A stretch of DNA of 64,000 nucleotides from CF-162 sp963667205 (GCA_963667205.1 OY762959.1:930001-994000); one strand, 5' to 3'; shown: positions 49,644 to 61,768, counted from the first letter of the stretch. Notes: a model not told the origin generated them from the letters alone. Numbers and translations are program-made.

Positions 49644-50757
49644 CGCCGTCCAGAAACGCCCCGGAGAAGCGGTCCCAGTCCGTCCCGGTGACGAACATCT
49701 GGTCGACGTCGCCCAGACTGCCGAGCACCGAGTCCCGGCGCGATGCGTCCATCTCCGACAGGATGTCGTCCAGGAGGAGGAGCGGCGGGTCGCCGCGGCG
49801 ATCGCGCAGGAACTGCGCCTCCGCCAGCCGTAGCGAGAGCGCGATCGTGCGCTGCTGAGCACGGGAGGCGAAGCCTGCCGCCGGGAAGTTATCGAGCGAG
49901 AAGAAGACGTCGTCGCGGTGCGGCCCCTGAAGCGTCATCCCGGCCGCGACGTCGCGGCCCATTGAGGCCGACAGGGCGCCGCGGTAGGCCTCGGCGATCG
50001 CTTCCTCCTCTGCCTCCGCCGGATCGATCGCCAGCGGCTCGAGGCGTGGGCGGTAGTGGGTAGCGAGATGCTCGCCCGGCGCCAGCTTAGCGTGCGCCTC
50101 CTGGGCGAGCCGCGACATGACGTCGAGCGCCCTGGCCCGGCGGCTGAAGAGGACAGCACCGTTGCTTGCGGTCTCGTTGTCCCAGTACTCCAGCTCGGCG
50201 CGCCCGGCGGCGCCCTCGCGGATGCGCTTCAGGAGATGGTTACGCTGCGTGAGGACGCGCTCAAGCTTGGAGCGGGCCTTCGAGTACGCAGGATCGACCT
50301 GGGCGAGAGTTATGTCGAGGTAGCGGCGGCGCGTGGACGGTGAGCCGTCAATCAGCTGCAGGTCGTCCGCGCTGAAGAGCACGGCGGTTATACGGCCGAC
50401 CGCGGCGGAGACACGCCTGGATACGCCGTTCACCTTGGCGGTCTTGGTCGCGATCGGACCGTGCGGGCCGGGCCTGGCGGTCAGCGTGACCTCGACCTTC
50501 AGCGGGCCATCCACTGTATCCGCCTGACCGACGACGCGGGCAGCCGGCAGCACGTCGTCGAGGGCGGCGCGGCGGATCACCTGGGCGTCCTGCTCGGCGC
50601 GAACGGCGCGCATGGTGGCGAGCATGTAGACGGCCTCCAGGATGTTGCTCTTACCCTGCGCGTTCTCGCCGACGAAGACGCCGACGCGCTCGGGCCGGTC
50701 GATCTCCAGGCGCTCGATGTTCCGGTAGTCGGTGAGGAGGAGGTGCGTCAATCGCAT
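49564..50757 (-). CDS. recF: DNA replication and repair protein RecF
   Basis: SMC-like ATPase that loads RecA at single-strand gaps. It is 397 residues. Walker A is VFVGENAQGKSNILEAVYML, the signature region FASRAQQRTIALSLRLAE, and Walker B LLLLDDILSEMDASRRDSVL. The C-terminal 40 residues overlap the lipid-kinase gene and look poorly conserved. ATG 50757 lies 6 bases after TATACT. dnaA, dnaN and gyrB, the usual neighbours, are absent here. Confidence 0.95.
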   Translation of the reverse strand: MRLTHLLLTDYRNIERLEIDRPERVGVFVGENAQGKSNILEAVYMLATMRAVRAEQDAQVIRRAALDDVLPAARVVGQADTVDGPLKVEVTLTARPGPHGPIATKTAKVNGVSRRVSAAVGRITAVLFSADDLQLIDGSPSTRRRYLDITLAQVDPAYSKARSKLERVLTQRNHLLKRIREGAAGRAELEYWDNETASNGAVLFSRRARALDVMSRLAQEAHAKLAPGEHLATHYRPRLEPLAIDPAEAEEEAIAEAYRGALSASMGRDVAAGMTLQGPHRDDVFFSLDNFPAAGFASRAQQRTIALSLRLAEAQFLRDRRGDPPLLLLDDILSEMDASRRDSVLGSLGDVDQMFVTGTDWDRFSGAFLDGASLFAVEAGSARRLAAGAPAPRTDPS

Positions 50758-50763
50758 AGGCGA

Positions 50764-50769
50764 AGTATA
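50764..50769 (-). promoter_or_regulatory. -10 box, probable leaderless start of recF
   Basis: TATACT on the minus strand, 6 bases before ATG 50757. Confidence 0.45.
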
Positions 50770-50805
50770 CGATTGGCAGACTGGCGCCGGGACCTGCGTG
50801 TGGCG

Positions 50806-52248
50806 TTAGACGCGGCCGGCGTGCAGGGGCGAGCGCGGCACGGCTTCGGGGAGCCGGCGCGACTTCTTGCCGGGGATCGCCACGCAGAAGCGGCTGCCGC
50901 CCTCCGGCCGCGGTTCCACCCAGATGCGCCCGTGGTGCAGTTCGACAATCGACTTGGCGATCGCCAAGTCGAGGCCGAGACCATCGCGGTCGCCGCGGTG
51001 GAAGGGCTCGAAGATGTTCTGTGCATCCTCAGGGGGGACTCCGGGGCCGCGATCGGCGACGGAGATCATCGTTTCGCTGTTCGTGATCGGTCGCGCCTCG
51101 ACCGTGATGTGACCGGCGGGCGGGCTGTAGCGCTGGGCGTTCGAGAGCAGGTTGATCAGCACCTGCTCGAAGCGCAGCCGGTCCACCAGAACCATCGCGC
51201 CGGGATCCGAAAACTGCGTCTCGATCGTCTGGTGCTTCGCGGAGAGGAGCGGCTGTACGACGGCGACCGCGCCCGCGATGAGGTCGCTCAGCGGCGCTTC
51301 GTCCAGCTCAAGCCGCGGCTGAAACTCGTCGTCGCGTGAGACTTCGACCAGGTCCGTGACAAGGCTGGCGAGGCGCGAGGCGCCCTTCACGATGCTTCGC
51401 ACAAGCTTCCCGCGTGGGCCACCGGGGTCCTGGAACTCCTCTTCCTCAAGCAGCATCTCGGCGCCCATACGAATGCTGGTCAGCGGCGTGCGCAGTTCGT
51501 GCGAGACCGTCGTCAGGAAGTCGCTTTTCATGCGGCTAAGCTCGCGGAAGTGCGCCGCGTGCAGCCGCTGGCCTTCGTAGAGGCGGCAGTTGTCTAGCGA
51601 GAGACCCATCACCATACCGAGGGCGGCGAGCAGGCGGTCGTCGCTGACCTTGCCGTTGCGACGGCCGGCGACGATGGCGAGAACGCCCTCGAAGCTCTCG
51701 CGGCTGACCAGCGGCACGTAGATCGCGCGGTCGTGCCCGAAGGCGCCGAACCACTCGTCGACGATCGCCGGGCGGCGCAGCGTTAGCGACTCCTGCAGGG
51801 GCCAGAGCGTCTCGCTGGAGATGCTCTGGGGCGCGGCGGACTCTACCCAGCCGTCGGGCATGCCAAACGAGGCGACCGGCCGCAACGTGTCGTTGTCGTC
51901 GTCCAGCCAGGCGATGGTGGCAGCGCGCAGGCCCAGGCATTCGCCCAGCAGGCGAACTCCCGTCTCGCACGCCTCCTCGAAGTCGTGGATCTTGGCGAGC
52001 TGGTAGCCAAGGCTGTGCGGATAGGCGTAGCGCCGGTGCATTCGCGTCTCCCAGCGGGTAACGAGCTCGATAGCGGCGAAAGCCGCGGCGGCGGCCGGGA
52101 CGATAACGATCGCGAGGTCGAACGGAGACAGGTCGAGGGCGCCGTCGTAGAACGTGAGAAGGACGAAGACGGCCCAGACGATGCCCGCCTGGGCCCAGCG
52201 CCTGGCCACGCCAATCTGGCGGATCGGGTCCTGCGTGAACTGCTGCAT
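50806..52248 (-). CDS. GAF-containing sensor histidine kinase
   Basis: A 480-residue kinase. Two N-terminal membrane helices (about 18-36 and 44-62) are followed by a GAF domain (about 90-225, VLAIVAGRRNGKVSDDRLLA), HisKA with phospho-acceptor in DFLTTVSHELRTPLTSIRMG, and HATPase_c with NLLSNAQRYSPPAG, SVADRGPGVPPED and GLGLDLAIAKSIVELHHG. No periplasmic loop large enough for a sensor is present, so input is likely cytosolic or membrane-borne. It lies downstream of the OmpR-type regulator on the same strand, with a 336-base gap. Confidence 0.92.
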   Translation of the reverse strand: MQQFTQDPIRQIGVARRWAQAGIVWAVFVLLTFYDGALDLSPFDLAIVIVPAAAAAFAAIELVTRWETRMHRRYAYPHSLGYQLAKIHDFEEACETGVRLLGECLGLRAATIAWLDDDNDTLRPVASFGMPDGWVESAAPQSISSETLWPLQESLTLRRPAIVDEWFGAFGHDRAIYVPLVSRESFEGVLAIVAGRRNGKVSDDRLLAALGMVMGLSLDNCRLYEGQRLHAAHFRELSRMKSDFLTTVSHELRTPLTSIRMGAEMLLEEEEFQDPGGPRGKLVRSIVKGASRLASLVTDLVEVSRDDEFQPRLELDEAPLSDLIAGAVAVVQPLLSAKHQTIETQFSDPGAMVLVDRLRFEQVLINLLSNAQRYSPPAGHITVEARPITNSETMISVADRGPGVPPEDAQNIFEPFHRGDRDGLGLDLAIAKSIVELHHGRIWVEPRPEGGSRFCVAIPGKKSRRLPEAVPRSPLHAGRV

Positions 52249-52584
52249 GGGGGTGTATCTGCAATAAGAGATGAGCTACGCGCAGGCAGAGTTACACGGG
52301 GAGGGGAATGCTCGGGGCAAGAAAGAGCGCTCTTGAGTCGGATTGTCGCGGGGGTGCGGCGATGAGACCCGAAGAGCGCTAAAGCACTTCAGCAGTTGCG
52401 GCTCCGCTGAAATACACTATCGTTATCCGGAAGAATTAGTGTAGTTGTCAAGGAAAATTGGCACCGCGAATGCGTTAGTGGGGTGCCTGGAATTGTGGAT
52501 ATCTGGCAGCGAGATCCACGGAATCTATCCGAAGTTCCGGCAATGAGAGAGTGCCGACCCCTCAGTCGCTTTCCCCGCGTGACG
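52249..52584 (-). other. Long leader between response regulator and kinase
   Basis: 336 bases without a gene, locally AT-richer. It holds a minus-strand promoter (separate entry) and two AGAGCGCT-type palindromic boxes near 52326 and 52373, about 45 bases apart. These could be operator sites or hairpins in the kinase leader. No open reading frame I trust. Confidence 0.5.
52422..52451 (-). promoter_or_regulatory. Promoter for the histidine kinase
   Basis: On the minus strand TTGACA (52451-52446) and GATAAC (52427-52422) are 18 bases apart. The start site would be near 52415, leaving a leader of about 165 bases before the kinase ATG. Confidence 0.5.
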
Positions 52585-53271
52585 CTAGGCAGCGACGAAC
52601 TTGTAGCCGACGCCCCGCTCGCTGACGATCTCGCCGATCGTCTCCGGGTCGCCCTCAAGCTTCTGCCGCAGGCGCCGTACGTACACCTTCAGGTAATCCA
52701 CCTCGTCGGTGTACTCGCGGCCCCATACCTTCGCCAGCAGCGTCTGGTGCGGTAGGACGCGACCGGCGTTGCGGCTGAGATGGTACAGCAGTGAGTACTC
52801 GGTCGGCGTCAGGCGCACGATGTCGCCTTCCACCGTCACCGTACGGCTGGCGTAGTCGATACGGAGGCCGCCGGACTCGAACACCTCGCCGACGGCTGGT
52901 AGCTGGCTCTCGTAGCGGCGCAAGGCGGCGCGGACCCGCGCGAGCAGCTCCAGGTGGCTAAACGGCTTCGCGATGTAGTCGTCCGCGCCCATCTCCAGGC
53001 CACGGACTTTGTCCACTTCCGAGTCACGGGCGCTGAGCATGACCACTGGTACGTCGGAGAACTCGCGGATCTCCTGGCAGACGTGAAAGCCATCCATATC
53101 CGGCAAGACGATGTCGAGGAGGACGAAGTCCGGCTTTTCCTTCTCGACAAGCGACAGCGCGTCTTCACCGTTGGCGGCGGAGACGACATACGCTTCAGGC
53201 CAGCGCAGGCTAAAGCAGAGGTTTACAACTTCGACGACGTCGGGATCATCGTCGACTATGAGAATCTTCAT
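52585..53271 (-). CDS. OmpR-family response regulator
   Basis: A 228-residue two-domain transcription factor. The receiver (1-120) has acidic pocket VDDDPDV, phospho-acceptor Asp53 in VLLDIVLPDMDG, and Lys in DYIAKPFSHLELL. The C-terminal winged helix (about 130-226) has VRLTPTEYSLLYHLSRNAG and VYVRRLRQKLEGDPE. Expected to work with the kinase downstream. It is divergent from the antiporter gene, which it might control, but no operator is proven. Confidence 0.94.
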   Translation of the reverse strand: MKILIVDDDPDVVEVVNLCFSLRWPEAYVVSAANGEDALSLVEKEKPDFVLLDIVLPDMDGFHVCQEIREFSDVPVVMLSARDSEVDKVRGLEMGADDYIAKPFSHLELLARVRAALRRYESQLPAVGEVFESGGLRIDYASRTVTVEGDIVRLTPTEYSLLYHLSRNAGRVLPHQTLLAKVWGREYTDEVDYLKVYVRRLRQKLEGDPETIGEIVSERGVGYKFVAA

Positions 53272-53384
53272 AAGGCTTCCCAGCTATGCTTGTCAGGTGC
53301 TTCGAAAGGTAAGATGGCTCAATACGGTGTGCGTTACAGGGTGGTTCACGTAAGGTGAAGGCCGGGACAACGGACAGTTAGCGT

Positions 53385-55205
53385 TTGACAGCAGAAGAAG
53401 TACTGATCCGGCTGGCAGGGATCCTGGCCGCTGGCGTCTGCGCGCAATGGCTGGCCTGGCGGCTGCGGCTGCCTTCGATCCTGCTGCTGCTCGTCGCCGG
53501 CTTCATCCTGGGGCCGGTCACTGAGTTCGTAGACCCGGACGAGCTGCTGGGCGATCTGCTGCTCCCGGTCGTATCTATGGCGGTCGCCGTGATCCTCTTC
53601 GAGGGCGGCTTGAGCCTGCGCCTGCGGGACCTCCTGGACATCGGCGTGCCGCGGCTGGTCACCATTGGGGCCGCGATCACGGGCCTCCTGGGGGCGCTGG
53701 GAGCGCACCTGATCCTCGGCCTCGACGAGGGCGTGGCGATCCTCGCCGGGGCGATCCTCATCGTCACAGGGCCGACGGTGATCGTGCCGATGCTGGAGCA
53801 GATCCGCCCGATCGGACGCGTGTCTACGATCCTACGCTGGGAGGGCATCGTCATCGACCCGATCGGCGCGACTCTGGCGGTTCTCGTCTTCGAAGGCGTC
53901 GTTGTCGGCGATCTGGGCGACGCCTCGTCGCTGGCGATCGAAGGCATCGCCAGAACGCTGGGCGCCGGCATCCTCGTCGGCGGCGGCGCCGGGTTCGCGC
54001 TGGCGCTGCTGCTGGGCCGCTATTGGATCCCGGACTCACTACAGAACGCGGTCACGTTAACGTTCGTGGTCGGCGTGATGACCATCTGCGACGCGATCCA
54101 GGACGAGTCCGGACTGCTGGCGGCGGTCGTCATGGGCGTCGTGCTCGGCAACCAGCGGCTGGCCACGGTGCGCCACATCATCTACTTCAAGGAGAACATC
54201 CGCGTCCTGCTGCTGGCCGGCCTGTTCATCGTGCTGGCGGCGCGGCTGTCGTTCGACGACATCGAGGCCGTCGGCTTCGAAGGGCTGATCTTCATCGCGC
54301 TCATGATCGTGGTGGTGCGGCCGATTTCAGTGTTCGCTTCGACCGTTGGCTCAGCGCTGAGCTGGCAGGAGCGGCTGTTCCTGTCAGGCATCGCGCCGCG
54401 GGGCGTTGTGGCGGCGTCGGTCGCCTCGATCTTCGCGATCGGACTGGCCGAAGAGGGAATCGGCGACGCGAACCAGCTGGTACCGCTGGTATTCGGGACG
54501 GTCGTCGGCACCGTCGCGGTCTACGGGGTTCTCTCGCCGCTGCTGGCGCGGCGGCTGGGGCTGGCACGGCCGAACCCGCAGGGCATCGTTATCGTCGGCG
54601 CGCACGAGTGGGTGCGGGAGATCGCCGCGGTGCTGGCCGCCAACGACGTCGGCGTCATGCTGGTCGATAGCAACCGCCCGAACACCACGGCGGCGCGCCT
54701 GAGCGGCCTCGACGCGACGAGCGCGAACATTCTCAGCGAGGAGACCGTCCACGAGCTGGACCTTTCGGAGAAGGGCCGCATCCTGGCAATGACGCCGAAC
54801 GATGAGGTCAACACGCTGGCCGTGCAGCGCTTCATCGAGCATTTCGGCCGCGCGGAGGTCTATCGGCTCGCACCCAAGGGTGATGACGAAGGCGAGAAGC
54901 GCTCCGTGCCGAGAGGGCAGCGCGGGCGCGTGCTCTTCGAACGCGGTCTGACGCACCGGCGCCTGGATGACGCGTTCAAGGCCGGCGCGACGGTCAAGGC
55001 GACGCCGCTTTCGGAGCAGTTCACGCTGGAGGACCTGGCAGCGCAGCACGGCCACGTCGTGCCGTTGTTCCTGGTTTCGCCGAACGGCTCGGTTTCGGTA
55101 TTCGCAACCGACAAGCGCCCCCTGGGACGGCCGGGACAGGTGGTGATCAGCCTGATGGTGCCGCCAGAATCCGCGATCGAAGAGCCGGCGCGAAGCGACC
55201 GCTAG
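53385..55205 (+). CDS. CPA1-type cation/proton antiporter with TrkA-N domain
   Basis: A 606-residue membrane protein: about twelve membrane helices (residues 5-400) with LPSILLLLVAGFILGPVTEF and VAVILFEGGLSLRLRDL, then a cytosolic TrkA-N Rossmann module (about 398-520, IVIVGAHEWVREIAAVLAAN) and a C-terminal extension. TITGLLG/ILIVTGPTVIVP and GIAPRGVVAASVASIFAIG are NhaP-like transport motifs. It probably exchanges Na+ or K+ for H+ under nucleotide control. TTG start, with no clear Shine-Dalgarno sequence. Confidence 0.88.
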   Translation: MTAEEVLIRLAGILAAGVCAQWLAWRLRLPSILLLLVAGFILGPVTEFVDPDELLGDLLLPVVSMAVAVILFEGGLSLRLRDLLDIGVPRLVTIGAAITGLLGALGAHLILGLDEGVAILAGAILIVTGPTVIVPMLEQIRPIGRVSTILRWEGIVIDPIGATLAVLVFEGVVVGDLGDASSLAIEGIARTLGAGILVGGGAGFALALLLGRYWIPDSLQNAVTLTFVVGVMTICDAIQDESGLLAAVVMGVVLGNQRLATVRHIIYFKENIRVLLLAGLFIVLAARLSFDDIEAVGFEGLIFIALMIVVVRPISVFASTVGSALSWQERLFLSGIAPRGVVAASVASIFAIGLAEEGIGDANQLVPLVFGTVVGTVAVYGVLSPLLARRLGLARPNPQGIVIVGAHEWVREIAAVLAANDVGVMLVDSNRPNTTAARLSGLDATSANILSEETVHELDLSEKGRILAMTPNDEVNTLAVQRFIEHFGRAEVYRLAPKGDDEGEKRSVPRGQRGRVLFERGLTHRRLDDAFKAGATVKATPLSEQFTLEDLAAQHGHVVPLFLVSPNGSVSVFATDKRPLGRPGQVVISLMVPPESAIEEPARSDR

Positions 55206-55226
55206 GAGCGGGGCGCCGGAGCCGCG

Positions 55227-57944
<2,718 letters not shown>

Positions 57945-57951
57945 CTAGAAG

Positions 57952-59730
57952 CTAACTCAAGACCTTCTCGGCGTGGAACTCGGGAAGCTGGAATCCGCGC
58001 AGAGTGGGTTCGCTGCGGCGGCGCTCCTCCCACTCTTCCAGGATGCGGTCGAGTGCGAGGACGACGCCCAGGTCCATGTGACGCGGCGCCTGGGATCGCA
58101 GGAACTTGAGGGCATCGCGCGGCGGCATCGGCTCACGGTACGGGCGATCGCTGGTGATTGCGTCGTAGACGTCGGCCACCGAAGCGATGCGCATAACCGT
58201 CGTCACCTCTTCGTCCTTGAGGCCACGCGGGTAGCCGCTGCCGTCCAGTCGCTCGTGATGGCTCTCAACGAACTCCAGGACTTCGCGCGGCAGCTCGACC
58301 GGGTCGAGGATGGAGAGGCCGATGCGCGGGTGGTCTTCGATGTTGGAACGCTCCTCTTCCGTCAGCCGGCCGGGCTTGAGGAGGATGGAGTCGCGGATGC
58401 CGATCTTGCCGATGTCGTGCAGGTAGCCGCCGATCTCCAGCTGCGCGAGGACGCGCTCCGAAAGGTCGTGTTTGCGGCCGAGCATGATCGCGAGCTGTCC
58501 GACGCGCAGGGAGTGACCGGAGGTGAACGGGTCACGCGCGTCGATGGCGGATGTCAGCGCCCGGATCGTCGACAGGTGCTGTCGTTGGAGCCTGTCAGTC
58601 ATCTGGTCGAACGTGGAGGCCAGGACGCCAATCTCGTCGCGGCCCTTGATGCCGCTGCGCACGGTGAGGTCACCAGAGGAGACCTTGCGAGCGGTGGCCA
58701 CGAGGCGCAGGATCGGGCTGGTCAGTCGGTGCGTAATGAAGAAGCCGATGGCGATGACGCCGGCCATGCCGATCCCAAAGAGGATCATGACCTGCAGGCG
58801 CGTCGTGGAGCCGGCGTCGAAGATGAAGTCGGTGGGCAGCGCGACCGAGTACAGGCCGACGACCTGGTCGCGGACGCGGAGTCGGCCGTAGACGAGGTCG
58901 TAGCCCCGCCCGAAGAGGTCGCGGTTCTCGCGCAGAGTGACACCGGTCAGGGTCTCCGTGAGTGCAGTCTCTGACGGTTCCAGCGGAGCCTCGGAGGCCA
59001 GCGTTCCAGAGGCGAGCGCGAACGTCGAAGCGATCGCCACACCGTCGAGATCGTAGACCGTGACGTCCGCGAGTGCGCCCGACTTTACTTCGGCAACGAA
59101 CGTTTCCAGCGTCGTACCAACCAGCACTACGCCGACGACGTTGTCGCCGTCGTAGACGGGGCCGGCGGTGTACAAGACGAAACCGCTCTCGGCCTGGACG
59201 ACCTGCGCGAACTTGTCGCCGGTCGCATCGGTCTCGCCCGCGAGGATGCGGCTGACGATCGGCCACGTGGCCGGTTCGTCGGCGTCCTGGATCGGAGCGT
59301 ACTCAAGCGTTGCGGCGTTAACGAGCTCTTCGGCGAAGAGCCGTTCGCCCGCGGCGTCCAGCACCTCCACCCGCTCCACGCCATCGTTGACGGCGATCGG
59401 CCGGACGATGGTCTGAAGCGCCAGCTCGTCGTCGCCGACGATGGCGCTGTCAACTCCCTCCGTGAAGGAGATCGCACGGACGGAGGCGAGGTGCTCGCGC
59501 TCAGTTTCGACGACGGCGTCTGCCGTGACGCGTCCGGCCTCGGCGAGCTGGTTCGCGAAGCGCTCTTCGAGGGAGCCGGTGACGATGTTAGTCGCCAGGT
59601 ACGCACCCACGCCGGCGAGTATCACCGTCAGGAAGGCATACGGAAGAATGATCTTCCAGCGGATGTGGTTCAAAGGCCACTGGATGGCCGAAAGCAGGCT
59701 AAACCTGCCGGTCGCGGAATCGTTGCCCAT
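57952..59730 (-). CDS. HD-GYP cyclic-di-GMP phosphodiesterase with extracellular sensor and HAMP
   Basis: A 592-residue signalling protein. Membrane helices at about 25-48 and 312-335 flank a Cache-like extracytoplasmic sensor. A HAMP domain follows (about 335-390, GRDEIGVLASTFDQMTDRL). The HD-GYP domain (about 395-565) has HSLRVGQLAIMLGRKH, YLHDIGKIGI (metal site near residue 437) and SHHERLDGSGYPRGL (GYP near 497). It should hydrolyse c-di-GMP in response to an external signal. First gene of the operon with the giant surface protein. Confidence 0.92.
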   Translation of the reverse strand: MGNDSATGRFSLLSAIQWPLNHIRWKIILPYAFLTVILAGVGAYLATNIVTGSLEERFANQLAEAGRVTADAVVETEREHLASVRAISFTEGVDSAIVGDDELALQTIVRPIAVNDGVERVEVLDAAGERLFAEELVNAATLEYAPIQDADEPATWPIVSRILAGETDATGDKFAQVVQAESGFVLYTAGPVYDGDNVVGVVLVGTTLETFVAEVKSGALADVTVYDLDGVAIASTFALASGTLASEAPLEPSETALTETLTGVTLRENRDLFGRGYDLVYGRLRVRDQVVGLYSVALPTDFIFDAGSTTRLQVMILFGIGMAGVIAIGFFITHRLTSPILRLVATARKVSSGDLTVRSGIKGRDEIGVLASTFDQMTDRLQRQHLSTIRALTSAIDARDPFTSGHSLRVGQLAIMLGRKHDLSERVLAQLEIGGYLHDIGKIGIRDSILLKPGRLTEEERSNIEDHPRIGLSILDPVELPREVLEFVESHHERLDGSGYPRGLKDEEVTTVMRIASVADVYDAITSDRPYREPMPPRDALKFLRSQAPRHMDLGVVLALDRILEEWEERRRSEPTLRGFQLPEFHAEKVLS

Positions 59731-59790
59731 CGCGAACTGTTAGATGGGGGGCGCGATGGTTCTGTTACGCCGTTGCGGGCCGGGCGTTAA

Positions 59791-60252
59791 CTAATCTGCA
59801 ACCGGCTCCAGGACGACAACGGGGATCTGGCGCTCGGTGCGCTCGCGGTAAACGTCGTAGGGCGGGAAGATCGCCGCCATCTGTTTCCAGAGGGACTCGC
59901 GTTCTTTTCCTACGGCCGTCCGGGCCGTCGCGTCGAAGACTTTCGTGGCGACACGGACCGAGACGTCCGCGTCGGCCGCGAGGTTCTTGTACCAGTCCGG
60001 ATCATCCGTCGAGCCGCCGCGGGAGGCGACGATGACGTAGTTGCCGTCGGCCTCGCCGTAGATCAGCGGAACGGTGTGCGAGGCGCCGGACTGCCGGCGA
60101 GTCGTCGCCAGGAGAAGGGTCGCGATCGGGCCAGTGCCACCGGCGACCGAGGAGTCCCACATCTCCCCCGCCTTGCCTTCGCTATCAAGGTACAGGGCGA
60201 CGTGGTCCCTGACCCACTCGGGAAGCTGCGCGGGCACGGAAAAATCTGGCAT
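59791..60252 (-). CDS. Deazaflavin (F420)-dependent nitroreductase family protein
   Basis: A 153-residue split-barrel protein of the DDN-like family. TTRRQSGASHTVPLIYGEAD and YVIVASRGGSTDDPDWYKNL are the diagnostic family blocks, used for F420 binding. The C terminus YDVYRERTERQIPVVVLEPV is standard. It probably reduces quinones or nitro compounds with F420H2, which implies F420 synthesis in this organism. AAAGGAGA precedes the ATG. Confidence 0.9.
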   Translation of the reverse strand: MPDFSVPAQLPEWVRDHVALYLDSEGKAGEMWDSSVAGGTGPIATLLLATTRRQSGASHTVPLIYGEADGNYVIVASRGGSTDDPDWYKNLAADADVSVRVATKVFDATARTAVGKERESLWKQMAAIFPPYDVYRERTERQIPVVVLEPVAD

Positions 60253-60310
60253 GGTCTCTCCTTTCGGGCGGCATCATCATACATTGTGAAACCCTCGGAA
60301 AGCCGAGCGG

Positions 60311-60936
60311 TCAGGGCGCCAGATTGAGCCTGAAGAGCCGCTCACCCGGGCCGGCCGCTTCGTCGCCTGAGGTCTCGCTGATGCCGTTCTTCGTGAGGAC
60401 TCGTGCGGAGGCTGGGTTTTCGTCCGCCACCGCTCCAGCGAGCGAAGCGCCTTCACGGTCCCGGCACCAGTCGACCAGGCCCGCCACGAGCTCGGACGCG
60501 TAGCCCTTCCCCAGCTCTCTTCGGCCAGCAGGTAGCCGAGGCGCACGCCAACGGCACTTCGGCCCTCGTCGCGGCCGGACGGCTCCTCGAACAGCAGCAC
60601 GAGTCCGATCGGGCGGCCCGACGCGCGCTCGAGAACCAGCAGCGTCGCGCCTTCGTCGTCTCGCTCGGCGATCCATGCCCGCGCGCGATCGGCGGTGTCT
60701 TCCCCGGCCCACGGCTCCGGCAGTTGGCGCGTGACAGCGGGCGTCAGCATCGAGGCAACCACGTCGGCGAGGCCGTTCTTACCCGGATCCTCGATGGCGA
60801 TCTCGTGCCAGGGCCCGGCGGCGAGGCGTTCGGTGTCGAACGCGCAGCGGGAGAGAACCATGCCCGGTCCGGGTTCCTCGTCTGTCGTCAGCCGGCGCTC
60901 ACCACTGGACGAACATCGGGATGTCTGTTCAATCAT
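60311..60936 (-). pseudogene. GNAT acetyltransferase, frameshifted
   Basis: A RimJ/RimL-like N-acetyltransferase of about 208 residues if repaired. The first frame gives CAFDTERLAAGPWHEIA to GVRLGYLLAEESWG. The acetyl-CoA loop then appears in the next frame as LGKGYASELVAGLVDWC, followed by AVADENPASARVLTKNGI. One missing G in the GGGG run near 60513 explains the break. As written the first frame loses the acetyl-CoA site. Start ATG 60936. Confidence 0.75.
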
Positions 60937-60995
60937 GACGAGAGAATGGTCGGAATCCCCTTTATGGTCGTCCTGACCGGGCTCCAGGTCGTCTG

Positions 60996-61136
60996 AGCCC
61001 AAAGCACCTGGACCGCTACGTCACGGAGTTCGTGGGACGCGGGAACATGCGTGACATAGACACGATCGACCAGATAGGCGCGCTAGATCAAGGGATGTGC
61101 GGGAAGCGACTCACGTACGACGAGCTGACGGGCTGA
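60996..61136 (+). pseudogene. ISXO2-like (IS1595-type) transposase C-terminal remnant
   Basis: 46 codons, SPKHLDRYVTEFVGRGNMRD to GKRLTYDELTG and a stop, match the usual C terminus of ISXO2-like transposases. The upstream catalytic part is missing, replaced by the GNAT gene's 5' region. A dead fragment. Confidence 0.65.
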
Positions 61137-61189
61137 ATTAGGGCGGATGTTCCGCTGCGCGCCTGTGTTATGCTCGCCGCGTACCCCGA

Positions 61190-61438
61190 GTGGGGCAGAT
61201 CGTCCAAACCTACAAGCGGGTCGATCTGCCGTTTACGAAGACGCGCCGCCTGATGATCGCCGCGGACTTAATCCCAGCGAATGGCGCAGGATCGACGCGC
61301 CTCTATGCGTGTCTCAGCAAATCCCCACGCTTTAAGCGGACGGCGACGAAGGGGCACTATCGGTTACTCTCAGAGGATGAGGAGCAGAACGGGCAGGATG
61401 ACGCATACGGGCTGGAGAACCACGATGACTACCGCTGA
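61190..61438 (+). CDS. Small hypothetical protein
   Basis: 82 residues from a GTG, basic then acidic: YKRVDLPFTKTRRLMIAADL and LLSEDEEQNGQDDAYGLENH. No family recognised. CCCC-GAGT-GGGG immediately upstream could form a small hairpin. The stop lies inside the next small gene, a 15-base overlap. It sits between transposase remnants and may be element cargo or a chance frame. Confidence 0.35.
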   Translation: MGQIVQTYKRVDLPFTKTRRLMIAADLIPANGAGSTRLYACLSKSPRFKRTATKGHYRLLSEDEEQNGQDDAYGLENHDDYR

Positions 61439-61578
61439 TCGGCCCAAGAAACCCGGCCGCCCCATCACCCGCAAGGTCAAAATCGACGACACAGCGGAAG
61501 AGATCGCCCGCTCGATCTTCCGCGCCGCCAACCCCCCCCGACCCCAGCAAGCGCCAGATCAAGCAGCCGCGCTCCTGA
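61424..61578 (+). pseudogene. Small GRP-motif basic protein, frame altered at a C8 run
   Basis: From ATG 61424 (GGAGAACCACG upstream) the frame gives ADRPKKPGRPITRKVKIDDT and AEEIARSIFRAAN. After C8 (61532-61539) it changes to an unrelated 23-residue tail. Removing one C restores PPDPSKRQIKQPRS and a stop at 61578, which matches small proteins I associate with Chloroflexota and transposon neighbourhoods. The AT-hook-like PGRP with basic residues suggests nucleic-acid binding. Confidence 0.5.
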
Positions 61579-61768
61579 TCTCTCGGACTCTCTTCGTGCT
61601 GTCTACCTGAAAAGGGAGAGCCCCAGCAATTATTATTGGCTAGTTTGCTGGATAATCCCCTTGATCTTGCATATCCGGAACCAAACAAGACTCTTTTAAT
61701 GCCGCTCGATCTCGATGACAATGAGTAGCGCATCACACCAAACTGAACCGAGCGTCAACAACGCCCTG
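61579..61768. other. AT-richer spacer left of the IS3 element
   Basis: About 190 bases with no gene. A CCAGCAA/TTGCTGG pair forms a weak hairpin at about 61623-61651, and CTGTCTACC near 61602 recurs to the right of the IS at about 63142. Confidence 0.4.
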
